64,000 nt of DNA from Rapana venosa (taxonomy: Eukaryota; Mollusca; Gastropoda; Neogastropoda; Muricidae). Shown one piece after another: positions 51,101 through 55,686 of the stretch. The notes below the pieces were generated by a model that worked only from the letters and a program-made list of their open reading frames with translations, was not told where the DNA came from and searched no databases. Both the position numbers and the translations under genes were made by a program. The first letter of the stretch is position 1. Every line of letters begins with the position of its first letter. The stretch spans positions 42,280,938-42,344,937 of the forward strand of contig CM054134.1 of NCBI GenBank assembly GCA_028751875.1. The letters are read 5' to 3'.

Positions 51101-54100
51101 TGTGCGTGTGAAAAAAGTAAAGTGATGTACAGCAGGTGGTCAGGTGTTATTGTAACCTTTTGCAGACTTTGTGTACTGTGCTTTTTTATTACATAAAATG
51201 TGGTGCTTGATGAATTGATGGAAAATAGGCACAGAACTAGATACTTTCATGCAAAGATTATGATGGTCACATCAGCTAGTAACTAAGCCCATCTGGAAGT
51301 TTCCAATTCTTTTTGTTAAAAGAGTGAAGTTGAAAAAGTTACTTTTACTGGGATGTGTGTTTTTGTTTTCAGATATTAACCTAATTAAGATTGATGAAAA
51401 TGATCTAAGTAACCCCTTCTGACTGTTGTAAAAAGGTGGTAGCTGGTGTGGTTTGGTCGTGTCATGCATCTCAACTCTCCTTCCAAGACTATCCTACAGG
51501 GGACATTTTAGGAGGAAGATGTAGGGGCAGACAGATGAAGAACTGGATGCAGAACATCAAAGATTGGACCAGCCCAGACATAGCGCTTTTCTGCAAAAGG
51601 CTGAAGACAGATCAGCCTGGAGTAAATTACTGACCAACACATCCCACACGCCCCCTCATCCACTCTCTTGTTCAAGGGAATGATGATGCTGATAAACCTA
51701 ATAATTAGTAATTTAAAAGATACTGAACTTCCTCCAAAGTTTTCCTGAGGGAAGTGACAGGACTGAAAGTAGGTGCTGTCACTGTTTCACACATGGCAAA
51801 CTCCTGGTGTTTGCCGTTTGTTGGTGTTGACTGCAGAGAGTGATTCCTTAATAAATGGAGCAAAAGCTCCATGACATGGATGAAGTCTCTCATGAATGGA
51901 ATCAGAAAAGCTTAGTTGTGATCAGCATACCAGCATCAAGTACCACTTACACAGAAAGTGGAGTGCATTTAGAGCATATACCAAAACACTGAACCACTGC
52001 CATTTGTCACTTCTGCCACTTACCAAGGGATGACAGTTATAACTGAAGCACCCCTGTTTATTAACAAAATTCATGTCAATACCTTTAATGTCCTGAAAGG
52101 AAATTATCTTTCCTTCAAATAATTCACTACATGAATTGTTGCATGATCACAAAAGATGACTAAATCAATATCATAGCAGGCAAATTGAATGTAAAAGCTT
52201 GTTACACATCCTAAATGTACATACAGTCACCTATAGACAAATGCATGGTTACACATGAACATGTTTATGTTAGCATGCGTGTGCATATATATATACATGT
52301 GAGCATGTATGTGCATGCACACACACGCATACACTCTCACTCTCTCTTTCTCTCACAAAATTCATTGGTACCAAAGCAGAACAGATTCCAACCCAATAAT
52401 AATAAACATGTTGATCATCGAATTTAAAGTGTAGTTTATTGACGGAAAGGAGTAATCATGTACAACAACTTTTTTTCATTCAGCCCTCAGGAAAAGGTAA
52501 ATCAATTATCTCAAACTGTAAATTGATGGACACTATAGCCAAGTGGTTATGGTCATTCAATCCCATTGGTCCATGAAGTCATGGATTGGAGGTTGACCGA
52601 TGGTGAGATTTTGTGTATAGGACTGATTTTGCCCACCATGAAGGTAGTCGCATTCCACCTTTGGGGATGTATGCTGGGTATGTTCATGTATCCACAACCC
52701 ACCAAAAGCTAACATGAATTACAGGATCTTGAACGTGCATATTTGAACTTCTTATTCCATTATCCTAGATATAAAATAATAAATAAATAAATCTTCATGT
52801 GTAAGTAACTCTGCACTTGAAGTTGACATTGGAGATTGTAAAAATGTCCACCCTTAATTCATCAGATGCTGCCAAGATTAGAACCTGCGACTTCATGGAC
52901 CTGTAGGATTGAAGTCAAATTCTCTTACCCACTCGACTATAGAGTGTCTGTCAAACTTGTTTCTAATACAGATCTCATTTTGTGTTTGTATATAATTCTT
53001 CTTTCTTCTTCTTCTTCTTCCTTTTTTGTCATGTTTCTCCCAGGGGAGGTTTGACATTGATGAGCCTTCTCCATCTCTCTCTGTTTTGAGCTTCCTCCTT
53101 ATTTATGCCCCTTTCTCTAAGATCATCTGCAATACAGGCAGCCCAGGTTTTGCTAGGTCTTCCCTTTGGTCCTTTTCCATCCACTACGAAGTTCATTGCT
53201 CTTTTTATGATGTGGTGGTCTGCTCTCCGTTGAATGTGCCCAAACCAGCGCAGTCTATTGCTACTAGCTACAGACTTCAGATCATGAACTTTGCACATTC
53301 TCCATAGTTCTTCATTCATGATCCCGTCTTCCCATGTGATCTTTGTCATGTAGTGTAGCATTCGGTTTTCACAGCTCTTCAACAAACGTTCGATGGTTTT
53401 TGTTAAAACCCACGTCTCCGAACCATACAGGAGAACAGGTCTAATGCAGGCCTTGTATATCAGACATCATCTCTCCAGTGGTATTTGTATATAATTATGT
53501 GTATGTATATATATATATATATATATACACATATGTATATACATATGTGTATATATATTTTTTTTTCCCTCTGCCTCATCTTTGATATTTTTGTCTTGCT
53601 GTTCCTGTGTCAATCATTTATCTCTCCACCTCAAGACATCCAAATTCGTTTTGTCATGTCCTCAGGGTCAGAAGTCTACTGGGAGCCTATCAATGTCAGG
53701 CGGGCCCACCAGCGAGAGAAGCCCTGCAGTGCTGTTGGGTCACTTTGGTTGTGTTCAGTGGTGCCTGTTCTGAGCTAGCATTTCCAGGACTTTATCTACT
53801 AAGCTCCATACTGATGACAGTAATAGCTCAGTCACAGAGACAGACTGAGTGAGACACCCACATGGGGTGGCAACCACCACAATGTCCCATCAACAACCTC
53901 CTGTGAATCTCCAACCCCGAAGGCTTTGACACAAACTCTCCATGAGCACAGAAGTGTATGGAGCAACCAAAACAGATCACCATGAGACCAGAGCAACTGG
54001 GGTCACCAAATCAGCGACACTTTTATTGTATAATGATCAGTGGAGATAGGGATGATGTAATGATGCTGCTGTGGAAGTGCCTGTGCTTTGAGACTTCAGG

Positions 54101-54536
54101 GCTGTAGTCTATGCTTCCTATCATGGTATATCCTGGCATCAATCAGGCCTGACAGATTGACACCTGTAGTGTTAGGTCAGTATTGGTGACACTCAAAATT
54201 GCATTTGTAAAGCAGATATAGCTTGACTGTGTGATTCCAGTCTTCTCAATGAGCCCATAACAAACTCACTCTAAAAAGTCCCTGACTTTATTGCATTTAA
54301 ACCTACAACCTTTCAGCTCATAACCAAGGCACTAACCATGGTGCCATGGCAGTTGGTTCATTGTTCAATTTTTAACAAGGTACTTTTTGTGTTACCTTCA
54401 GCTGGATGAGGACATGCAGCACTTGACGAGTTGGAAGGATGGCATGAGGAACAAGGGCCATGTGCTTGAACTGTGTCGACTGATGGTTCGTGCAGAGAAG
54501 CCAGACCATCGACTGACTCTCCTGAAAATCATACAG
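14806..54536 (+). CDS. SETD2: Histone-lysine N-methyltransferase SETD2 (H3K36me3 writer), 5' and central part
   Basis: SETD2 trimethylates histone H3 lysine 36 on transcribed genes and travels with elongating RNA polymerase II. Eleven coding exons join with consistent phases: 14806-14837, 19597-19918, 25601-25748, 29234-40650, 42033-42152, 46506-46557, 47901-47983, 49544-49745, 50284-50381, 50950-51085 and 54402-54536. After allowing one missing base at each of two homopolymers in exon 4, they encode 4,249 residues. The AWS cysteines (CDC, CGEDC, CGSRCPCLDYC) begin near residue 3,980, followed by SET motifs GKGWGLRA, YFMAL, NHSCDPNC and FDYQ, and post-SET CYCGTEKC. Human SETD2 is 2,564 residues in total, so this N-terminal region is far longer. 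The C-terminal WW and SRI (Pol II CTD-binding) domains are not seen and must lie beyond 64000. Identity as SETD2, and not NSD or ASH1L, rests on the AWS-SET sequence and the giant low-complexity exon. Confidence 0.95.
14838..16909. other. SETD2 intron 1, first part, no recognised feature
   Basis: AT-rich, no exon or mobile-element motif recognised. Small purine-rich stretch near 16230-16320. Confidence 0.4.
16910..17160 (+). repeat. Repeat D, decayed plus-strand copy
   Basis: Begins with the tRNA-like head CTGCCATGGTATAGTGGTTTGG and contains AGAGTGAGTTTGCAATGG, the reverse of the AAACTCATTC region in the copies at 10570 and 53640. The body is largely lost or replaced by T-rich sequence. Confidence 0.6.
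17304..17356 (+). repeat. Retroposon 3' tail, TTGACTTGAC type
   Basis: ATTGCCCTTTATGGGATGAT, then TAAAGTTTTTTTGACTTGAC. A close relative is at 41308-41355, and a (TTGAC)n end without the body is at 29108-29129. It looks like the end of a LINE or SINE family not otherwise seen here. Confidence 0.6.
17498..17922 (+). repeat. SINE A2 with alternative head; target-site duplication
   Basis: The head is GGTGGCAGGATGGATAAGAC, with box B-like GGGTTCGATTTTC, different from the GATAGCCTAGTGG head. The central domain near 17615-17665 and the A2 tail (AAAATCTCACCATTGGTGAA...CTCTAGCTGAG) follow. ATGAAATTAA(CA)AGAAGG lies at 17480-17497 and ATGAAATTAAGAAGG at 17923-17937, a duplication that differs by two bases. 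Confidence 0.85.
17938..19084. other. SETD2 intron 1, no recognised feature
   Basis: T-rich intronic DNA with no exon, repeat family or RNA signal recognised. Confidence 0.4.
19085..19500. repeat. Degenerate ACAGTAC/CAACAC repeats grading into (AC)n
   Basis: Loose repeats such as ACAGTA, CAATACA and AACACA run from about 19085, becoming a nearly pure CACACACGCA tract (19390-19470) and an AAAC and GAGA tail. No coding is implied by the open frames over it. Confidence 0.75.
19597..19918 (+). CDS. SETD2: SETD2 coding exon 2 (proline-rich, then lysine-rich)
   Basis: The acceptor TTTATAG restores codon E, followed by DAEESESRAGAKQPPQQWNL, a proline-rich stretch (LPPSTRP...LPPSIPLPPPAD) and a run of nine basic residues in SRKKKKKKKKRKEEELDRS that could act as a nuclear localisation signal. 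It ends YYE with a GTATGG donor, phase 0. The donor region is repeated downstream (see the repeat at 19901-20130). Confidence 0.88.
19901..20130 (+). repeat. SETD2: Tandem triplication of the exon 2 / intron 2 boundary
   Basis: The boundary CAGCTGTATTACGAGGTATGG recurs as CAGCTTGTATTATGAGGTATGG (about 19986) and more weakly as CAGCTGTGTTTTGAGATATTG (about 20060), each followed by GCATT...GGTGATA and a T-rich, TTTAAAA-containing stretch. The period is about 75-80 bp. The second unit keeps a GAG|GTATGG donor; the third has lost it (GAGATATT). Confidence 0.8.
20537..20620. repeat. (CT)n microsatellite, 84 bp
   Basis: An uninterrupted dinucleotide run. Confidence 0.98.
20757..21043 (-). repeat. 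SINE A2, minus strand, head missing
   Basis: On the plus strand it reads the A2 tail first (CTCACCAATGGTGAGGTTTTTG...TGCATTCTGACTT), then GGCCTACTCTTC, the GTTCTGCGTGCGTTCGC region and the reverse of the central domain (TTATAGTCTTATCTGAAGGA). The head is absent. Confidence 0.75.
21046..21870. other. SETD2 intron 2 stretch, no gene recognised
   Basis: Contains an alternating CACGCA/TGCATG tract at about 21120-21205 and otherwise AT-rich intron. Nothing else recognised. Confidence 0.4.
21871..21962. repeat. (CT)n followed by (TA)n
   Basis: About 48 bp of CT repeats, then about 44 bp of TA repeats, directly beside the 5' end of the LINE at 21973. Confidence 0.95.
21973..25181 (+). mobile_element. 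Near full-length, inactivated LINE (endonuclease + reverse transcriptase)
   Basis: Non-LTR retrotransposon. An apurinic-type endonuclease is readable in pieces from about 22288 to 23080: LGHWNVRTMYETGKLA, QCYAPTNN, QIDHLMINGIWRRSLLDV and SDHHLVTAP, in shifting frames with a stop at 22448. The reverse transcriptase lies in one long frame, 23553-25070: PDDWTKGVIVKIPKKG, LFVNFMDFEKAFDSIHRDS, GVRQGCVMSAVLFNLAIDW and the catalytic LDFADDLALLS. The frame shifts again near the YGSECWRMTEAD region. ATTAGCA occurs at 21966-21972 and 25182-25188, a possible target-site duplication. The 5' UTR contains CATGGGACTCCTGGGG. The clade was not assigned. The element is a pseudogene in SETD2 intron 2, same orientation as the host gene. 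Confidence 0.92.
25248..25440 (+). repeat. SINE E, single-head copy
   Basis: tRNA-like head GCTATAGCCAAGAGGTTAGG with box B-like GGGTTTGAATCTG, then TGGTGAATTAAGGGTGGG and TTCAAGTGCAG, all of which match (inverted) the right part of the element at 52529-52948. Confidence 0.7.
25601..25748 (+). CDS. SETD2: SETD2 coding exon 3
   Basis: Begins after TTGTTCTGCAG with VEDPAPEAVVIEKVDPIPLK, followed by a Ser/Thr/Gln-rich stretch to PTKEDVR plus one base, then GTAATA. The phase fits exon 2 (phase 0) and exon 4 (G|AT gives D). The sequence is low complexity with no named domain. Confidence 0.88.
25866..26118 (+). repeat. Decayed SINE A-like copy
   Basis: TTTTTCTCCTGGAGTCATCA, GGATAAGACTAAGAATTGAGG and CATCTTGTGCACACATTTAAA match the A linker, core and body in order, but with many changes. 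The head is barely recognisable. Confidence 0.55.
26251..26290 (-). repeat. SINE C, 40-bp tail fragment
   Basis: TTCTTCTTTGTCGAACGCTC and AGACAG only: a severely 5'-truncated retroposon end. Confidence 0.6.
26405..27525 (+). pseudogene. Decayed reverse transcriptase of a second LINE lineage
   Basis: Broken frames contain HTLFMLQNVIEKVKNMSEEL, the RT motif INFTDYSKSFNNVD, then LRSADDTALLAHSI (the ADD catalytic core), RRLLRVSWTGTNKRTNESIL and YVGHALQNQD with SKDWSKWRRRV at the end. The order matches a LINE RT from palm to C terminus. The sequence is clearly different from the LINE just upstream. Many stops and shifts make it a relic. Confidence 0.85.
27970..28371 (+). repeat. SINE A2 with alternative head
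   Basis: Head GAAGGTAAAGACTCGCCTGC and AAGTAAACCATGAGGTTCTG, as in 17498-17922, followed by the central domain (GTCCCTTGGATGAGACTATA) and the A2 tail (AAAATCTCACCATTGGTGAT). Confidence 0.8.
28625..28745 (+). repeat. SINE A2 tail with expanded poly-G
   Basis: CCCTGAAATCAGAATGAGGC, CTACCTAAATGG then 23 uninterrupted G (28666-28688), then TCACTATTGTGAAC and CTCTAGCTGAGG. Other A2 copies have only a short G-rich patch here. Confidence 0.75.
28958..29058. repeat. (ACTC)n and (AC)n microsatellite
   Basis: ACTC units merge into about 70 bp of AC repeats. A TTGAC tail repeat follows at 29108-29129, 105 bp before SETD2 exon 4. Confidence 0.95.
29234..40650 (+). CDS. SETD2: SETD2 giant exon 4, about 3,805 codons, with two single-base frameshifts
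   Basis: Acceptor TTACTTGCAG; donor GTAGGT after LTER. It is open in frame 1 to about 31144, in frame 3 from 31149 to 39560, and in frame 2 thereafter. Restoring one T in the run 31145-31148 and one C in 39558-39562 gives continuous coding. Regions in order: acidic and Lys-rich (29.3-30.3 kb), first RS-rich block (30.35-30.75 kb), second SR-like block with 42-bp repeats (31.6-32.5 kb), an ordered-looking aromatic island GGLFHFKSVPLWELDKEEEK (about 34.19-34.25 kb), Ser/Asp/Glu tracts (34.9-35.25 kb), Ser/Thr-rich (35.5-37.9 kb), an Arg/Glu mixed-charge block (38.1-38.5 kb), RSRSPDR repeats (38.5-39.0 kb), a Gln/Pro/His-rich part (39.3-39.9 kb) and an acidic end. A very large third or fourth exon is also a feature of vertebrate SETD2. 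Confidence 0.93.
31839..32132 (+). repeat. SETD2: 42-bp coding tandem repeat, seven units
   Basis: Units start at 31839, 31881, 31923, 31965, 32007, 32049 and 32091. Each encodes the 14-residue unit DRSDSRDREK(S/L)RKK with few changes; weaker units continue to about 32430. The high DNA identity of the seven units suggests recent expansion or ongoing homogenisation. The array length may vary between individuals. Confidence 0.92.
38256..38410 (+). repeat. SETD2: Duplicated Arg/Glu segment in SETD2
   Basis: The protein pattern EREREREVERLLERERR occurs twice in succession in a highly charged block of alternating R and E. This is probably a single alpha helix or mixed-charge condensate-type segment; that reading is inference from composition. 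Confidence 0.75.
40880..41210. repeat. Direct repeat, SINE A1 tail and GA/GT-rich tracts in SETD2 intron 4
   Basis: A 21-bp unit ATCAATAGGTCTACATTGTG+T occurs at 40866 and 40900. At 40948-41004 is the inverted A1 tail (TTTTATTTCGAGGATAATG...CATCCAGTCCC). Beyond it lie GAGA and GTGT tracts to 41210. Confidence 0.7.
41308..41355 (+). repeat. Retroposon 3' tail
   Basis: ATTGCCCTTCACGGGATGAT then TAAAGTGTTTTTGCC, matching 17304-17356. Confidence 0.55.
42033..42152 (+). CDS. SETD2: SETD2 exon 5 (start of AWS domain)
   Basis: Encodes KRSKSMKRMICDCTTSK and onward to GVEACGEDCLNRMLMIE plus TG. The CDC and ACGEDC cysteines are zinc ligands of the AWS (associated-with-SET) domain. The MICDC and ACGEDCLNRMLMIE pattern is diagnostic of SETD2 among H3K36 methyltransferases. 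The donor is GTAAGC, phase 2. Confidence 0.96.
42746..42915 (+). repeat. SINE C, plus strand, hairpin-end half
   Basis: Starts CCTGTGGGGATGCCGGGGGC, then GTAAATAACAGC, CCTTCTGGGAATTATG and TTTTCTGCCTTCCCAGTCCA; ends near TTCTCCTGC. The tail half is missing or decayed. Confidence 0.7.
42955..43120 (+). repeat. Repeat F, copy 1 (upstream of the nested ORFs)
   Basis: Shares TGTTGATT(C/T)TAGG, a GGGATTCCC region, GTG-C-CCC..CAGACACAAAA-like sequence and GTGTGCCATC(G/A)CA with 61958-62115 in the same order. It lies directly before the promoter-like block and nested reading frames. Confidence 0.65.
43326..43397 (+). promoter_or_regulatory. Cluster of three TGACGT-type (CRE/ATF-like) sites
   Basis: ATTACGTCAT around 43326-43334, GTGACGTGAT at 43365-43374 and again at 43390-43399. 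A TATATAG sequence lies further upstream (about 43108). Spacing before the ATG at 43500 fits a promoter or 5' UTR. Use as a promoter is inferred. Confidence 0.4.
43500..43657 (+). CDS. Uncharacterised coding-like exon, part 1 of a nested ORF pair
   Basis: The open frame extends 5' to at least 43395 without an ATG. The first ATG, in context GCCAACATGG, starts MAIYRLCIKHGKNNAFTEGD, followed by ALITEQHLKHHERTLQSPEA and VQDKTSERLRSV, ending at a plausible donor AG|GTAACT. Composition (few rare repeats, mixed polar helix-forming residues) looks coding, unlike the flanking intron. It lies on the SETD2 strand, inside intron 5. I do not recognise the family. It could be a lineage-specific gene or the first ORF of an unknown mobile element. 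Confidence 0.4.
43667..43858. repeat. (CT)n tracts between the two nested ORF parts
   Basis: Two CT-rich runs (43667-43702 and 43779-43858), the second ending in ACTC units. They would lie inside the intron if the two parts are spliced. Confidence 0.95.
43964..44863 (+). pseudogene. Uncharacterised nested reading region, part 2, with two frameshifts
   Basis: The ATG at 43964 starts MLVTGLPETVEKTLSSLLTD and continues to SSWKVAGEGDNVAFVLRLKP and QYYRKK. At the A run 44165-44170 the coding-like frame moves by -1 (continuing TFSQIRRDQEHSKKHKEKQ), and near the A run 44551-44554 it moves by +1 (continuing DRDSHRNKHFRK), ending with LATLHDLLQFYLG and a stop at 44863. Uncorrected, the first frame ends at 44290. 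AATAAA follows at 45041-45046. The Lys/Arg-rich middle part suggests nucleic-acid binding, but no named domain was recognised. It is either a real gene with two assembly errors or a decaying gene. Confidence 0.45.
45057..45165. repeat. (CT)n microsatellite
   Basis: About 60 bp of pure CT, then interrupted CT and CCTCC units. It starts 11 bp after the AATAAA of the nested reading region. Confidence 0.97.
45166..46505. other. SETD2 intron 5, 3' part, no gene recognised
   Basis: Includes a 17-base G run (45337-45353) with CCCCTTTTTT-like sequence on both sides, then ordinary AT-rich intron up to the exon 6 acceptor. Confidence 0.4.
46506..46557 (+). CDS. SETD2: SETD2 exon 6 (end of AWS domain)
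   Basis: A 52-bp exon after TATGTTGCAG. The split TG|C gives Cys, then GSRCPCLDYCTNKRFQK completes the AWS zinc cluster. The donor GTATGC follows in phase 0. Confidence 0.95.
46865..47190 (-). repeat. SINE C, full length, 10-bp target-site duplication
   Basis: Plus-strand order: TCTTCTTC tail end, GATTGCTCAGAAAGCAACTA, TTAAGCGCCTGGCAAGTC, GGCAGGAGAATGG, GACAGGAAGAAAAG, CAGAATTTCCAGG and CGCATCCCCACAGGGG. AGACTTGCTG flanks it at 46855-46864 and 47191-47200, a perfect duplication. It sits in SETD2 intron 6. Confidence 0.9.
47901..47983 (+). CDS. SETD2: SETD2 exon 7 (start of SET domain)
   Basis: Encodes KQYAKTEPFNCGPGKGWGLR and ASEEMPN plus TT. GKGWGLRA is SET motif I, part of the S-adenosylmethionine pocket. 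Donor GTAAGC, phase 2. Exon 8 completes the codon as TTG; candidate microexon 49166-49180 would instead give TTA. Confidence 0.95.
48016..48344 (-). repeat. SINE C, full length, 14-bp target-site duplication
   Basis: Same layout as 46865-47190, ending GGCATCCCCTCGGGGA, whose CCCC-TC-GGGG forms a small hairpin. GCTTTTATCTTTAT is repeated exactly at 48002-48015 and 48345-48358. Read on the minus strand the element starts at the hairpin and ends in GAAGAAGAAGA, so the repeated GAA is the 3' tail. It begins 32 bp after SETD2 exon 7. Confidence 0.93.
48414..48716 (+). repeat. SINE A2 copy
   Basis: Head GGGATAGCCTAGTGGTTAGA, weak box B, TTTTTCCCCTGCAG, damaged central domain and a shortened A2 tail (AAAATCTCATTATTGGTGAT). 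It is followed almost at once by an A1 copy. Confidence 0.8.
48738..49066 (+). repeat. SINE A1, full length
   Basis: Head GGGATAGTCTGGTGGTTACA, central domain TCTTTCGGATGAGACTATAA, A1 tail CATGGGGACTGGATG to TTATTCCATTATCCTCG. AAGAATGAC before the head and AAGAATAAC after the tail may be a one-mismatch target-site duplication. Confidence 0.85.
49166..49180 (+). CDS. SETD2: Candidate 15-nt microexon within the SET domain
   Basis: A strong pyrimidine tract and acceptor (TTCTTTTTCCTCTAG) precede 15 nt, followed by donor GTATGT. Inserting it between exons 7 and 8 keeps the frame and adds EGIYR between PNL and GTFVMEY. The family alignment does not need it, so it would be an alternative form at most. 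It could equally be a decoy; RNA evidence is needed. Confidence 0.3.
49544..49745 (+). CDS. SETD2: SETD2 exon 8 (SET catalytic core)
   Basis: Encodes GTFVMEYVGELLDYREF, the HHYFMAL motif, ELIDATLKGSNSRFLNHSCD and PNCETQK. NHSCDPN forms the cofactor-binding pseudoknot, and the preceding YFMAL tyrosine region lines the lysine channel. All canonical active-site residues visible in this exon are intact. Donor GTAAGA, phase 0. Confidence 0.97.
50284..50381 (+). CDS. SETD2: SETD2 exon 9 (end of SET domain)
   Basis: Encodes WTVNGELRVGFFTKKPVQKG then DELTFDYQFEFYG. FDYQ carries the catalytic-site tyrosine. Donor GTAAGT after two bases of the last Gly codon; exon 10 completes it. Confidence 0.97.
50658..50687 (+). 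CDS. SETD2: Candidate 30-nt microexon between SET and post-SET
   Basis: Acceptor ATTTTATTTTGCAG and donor GTGAGT bound 30 nt that are in phase with both neighbours. They would insert DESVKCTNNL after FYG, just before the post-SET zinc motif. The standard family alignment fits without it. As with the 15-nt candidate, only RNA data can tell whether it is used. Confidence 0.35.
50950..51085 (+). CDS. SETD2: SETD2 exon 10 (post-SET motif)
   Basis: After AACTTTCCAG it encodes EPQKCYCGTEKCRGFIGGQ and a basic stretch KKKKDKTVERRKVVSFEDEM. CxCxxxxC is the post-SET zinc ligand set that closes the substrate channel. Donor GTGAGT, phase 0. Confidence 0.96.
51436..51690 (+). pseudogene. Short LINE C-terminal remnant
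   Basis: In shifting frames: a WFGRVMHLNSPSKTI-like stretch, LGGRCRGRQMKNWMQNIKDW and a KRLKTDQPG-type end. This is the usual pattern at the C terminus of several LINE reverse transcriptases (GGRRRGRQ..W..NIK.W). In SETD2 intron 10. Confidence 0.7.
52529..52948. repeat. Element E, 420 bp, tRNA-like sequence inverted at both ends
   Basis: The left end GACACTATAGCCAAGTGGTT and the right end (reverse) GACACTCTATAGTCGAGTGG are imperfect inverted copies of one tRNA-like head; each is followed by a TCCATGAAGTC motif. Between them lies TTATTCCATTATCC(T/C), the same end as the SINE A1 tail, with ATAAATAAATAAA. It may be a foldback element or two SINEs inserted head to head. A partial copy is at 2540-2845. 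Confidence 0.65.
52998..53483 (-). mobile_element. 5'-truncated LINE fragment with (GAA)n tail and 13-bp target-site duplication
   Basis: The minus strand reads LIYKACIRPVLLYGSETWVL, then NRLRWFGHIQRRADHHIIKR and KGRPSKTWAACIADDLRERG, the C terminus of a LINE reverse transcriptase. The frame is open to NVKPPLGE. Next comes ACAAAAAAGGAAGAAGAAG, a (GAA)n tail. TTTGTATATAATT is repeated exactly at 52985-52997 and 53484-53496. The lineage differs from the LINEs at 4833 and 21973. Confidence 0.93.
53640..54357 (-). repeat. Repeat D, about 720 bp
   Basis: Second long copy, similar to 10570-11308 along its length. Its tRNA-like head is at the right end (minus strand: CACCATGGTTAGTGCCTTGG). It stops 45 bp before SETD2 exon 11, so it covers most of the region where branch point and intronic splicing signals would be. 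Confidence 0.75.
54402..54536 (+). CDS. SETD2: SETD2 exon 11 (helical region after post-SET)
   Basis: Exactly 45 codons after TACCTTCAG: LDEDMQHLTSWKDGMRNKGH, LELCRLMVRAEKPDHRLTLL and KIIQ. It corresponds to the human segment with LMVRIETLEQKLTCLELIQ. Donor GTTTGT. The exon expected to follow, with the FLERHGLSLLW-like motif, was not found before 64000. Confidence 0.92.
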
Positions 54537-55364
54537 GTTTGTGTTGTGACCTTGTCTCTCCTGCTGTTCATGTTTTATTTTGCTTTGTTCTGGTTTTGGG
54601 GACTTTTTGGTGTTTTTTTTAAACCTTTCTCTCTGCTTTTATCTATTTGTCTTGTTGATTTTGCTTATGCATATGATGAAAGCTTTTTATATGGTGTGTG
54701 TGTGTGTGCATGCGTGCATGCAGAGGAGTAAGTGTATTAAGATTTGAATCTGGAAATTCTGTTTTTGAAAAAAAAAATTTGGTGAATGTGTATTTGTATT
54801 ATTCACATTCCAAATTTTTGGTTAGGAAATTCTTGGAATCTTGACGGGCTTGTTTTATGCAGCGGTGAAGGCAGTGTGAATTGCATAATCATTTTATGGA
54901 AAATTTGATTGTTCTATTGAAGAGAGGATCTGACTTATGAATAGTAAACTTGAACTTTTAAGCGCTGACAGATGAGGGGCTTTTCATCAACCATTTTGTT
55001 TTTGCTTAGATTACTGTCTGCCAAATTTGTCAGTTTTGCCACAAAAGTATCAAAGCTAGAGAATCACAATTATAACTGCAAGAAATCAAAACTTTGAATG
55101 GATTCTGTCATTAGTGTGCTTAGTCTTTGAACAGTAAAGTGGTTGCATATGTAGGCTGCCCGTTTTCTGATTTAGAATTTTAGGACAAGGGTAATACGAC
55201 TTAAATGGGACTGGTGAAAAAGAGCTGAACTGTTTATTATCCAGATTACACATTGTTTTTGAATACTCAAGGTTTGGTTTATTGTTGTATGAAGGATCAA
55301 TGGCTGTCATGACAGTAAGCTTTTCCCTATATTCTATTTGTTTATTGGTGGATTGGGAGTGAGA
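54537..55364. other. SETD2 intron 11, no recognised feature
   Basis: T-rich start, a short GTGTGTGCATGCGTGCATGC tract near 54695, and no exon signal. Confidence 0.4.
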
Positions 55365-55684
55365 ATTCTTCTTTGTCAAATGCTCAGACAGCAACTAGTG
55401 TCTGTTATTTGAGCAAAAATGCATTGCACAGTCATTAAGTGCCTGACAAGCGAGGCCCAATAAATCCAACTTCGGCATGAGAGAAAATTATTATTTAGGT
55501 CTTTCTGGAAAAAGGCAGGAGAATGGACCAAGAAGGCAGAAAACAGACAAGAAGTAGGTGACAGGAAGAAAAGGAACAAGGCAGAAACAAAGAGAGGAAT
55601 AGAAAAGAGGGAATTCCTTGCACAGAATTTCCAGAAGGTGGGGATGCTATTTATGCTGACAGGCCCCCAGCATCCCAACAGGGG
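55365..55684 (-). repeat. SINE C, nearly full length
   Basis: TTCTTCTTTGTCAAATGCTC, CAGACAGCAACT, TTAAGTGCCTGACAAGCGAG, GGCAGGAGAATGGACCAAG and CAGCATCCCAACAGGGGAG. The flanks GGAGTGAGA and GGAATGAGA could be a one-mismatch duplication. Confidence 0.85.
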
Positions 55685-55686
55685 AG

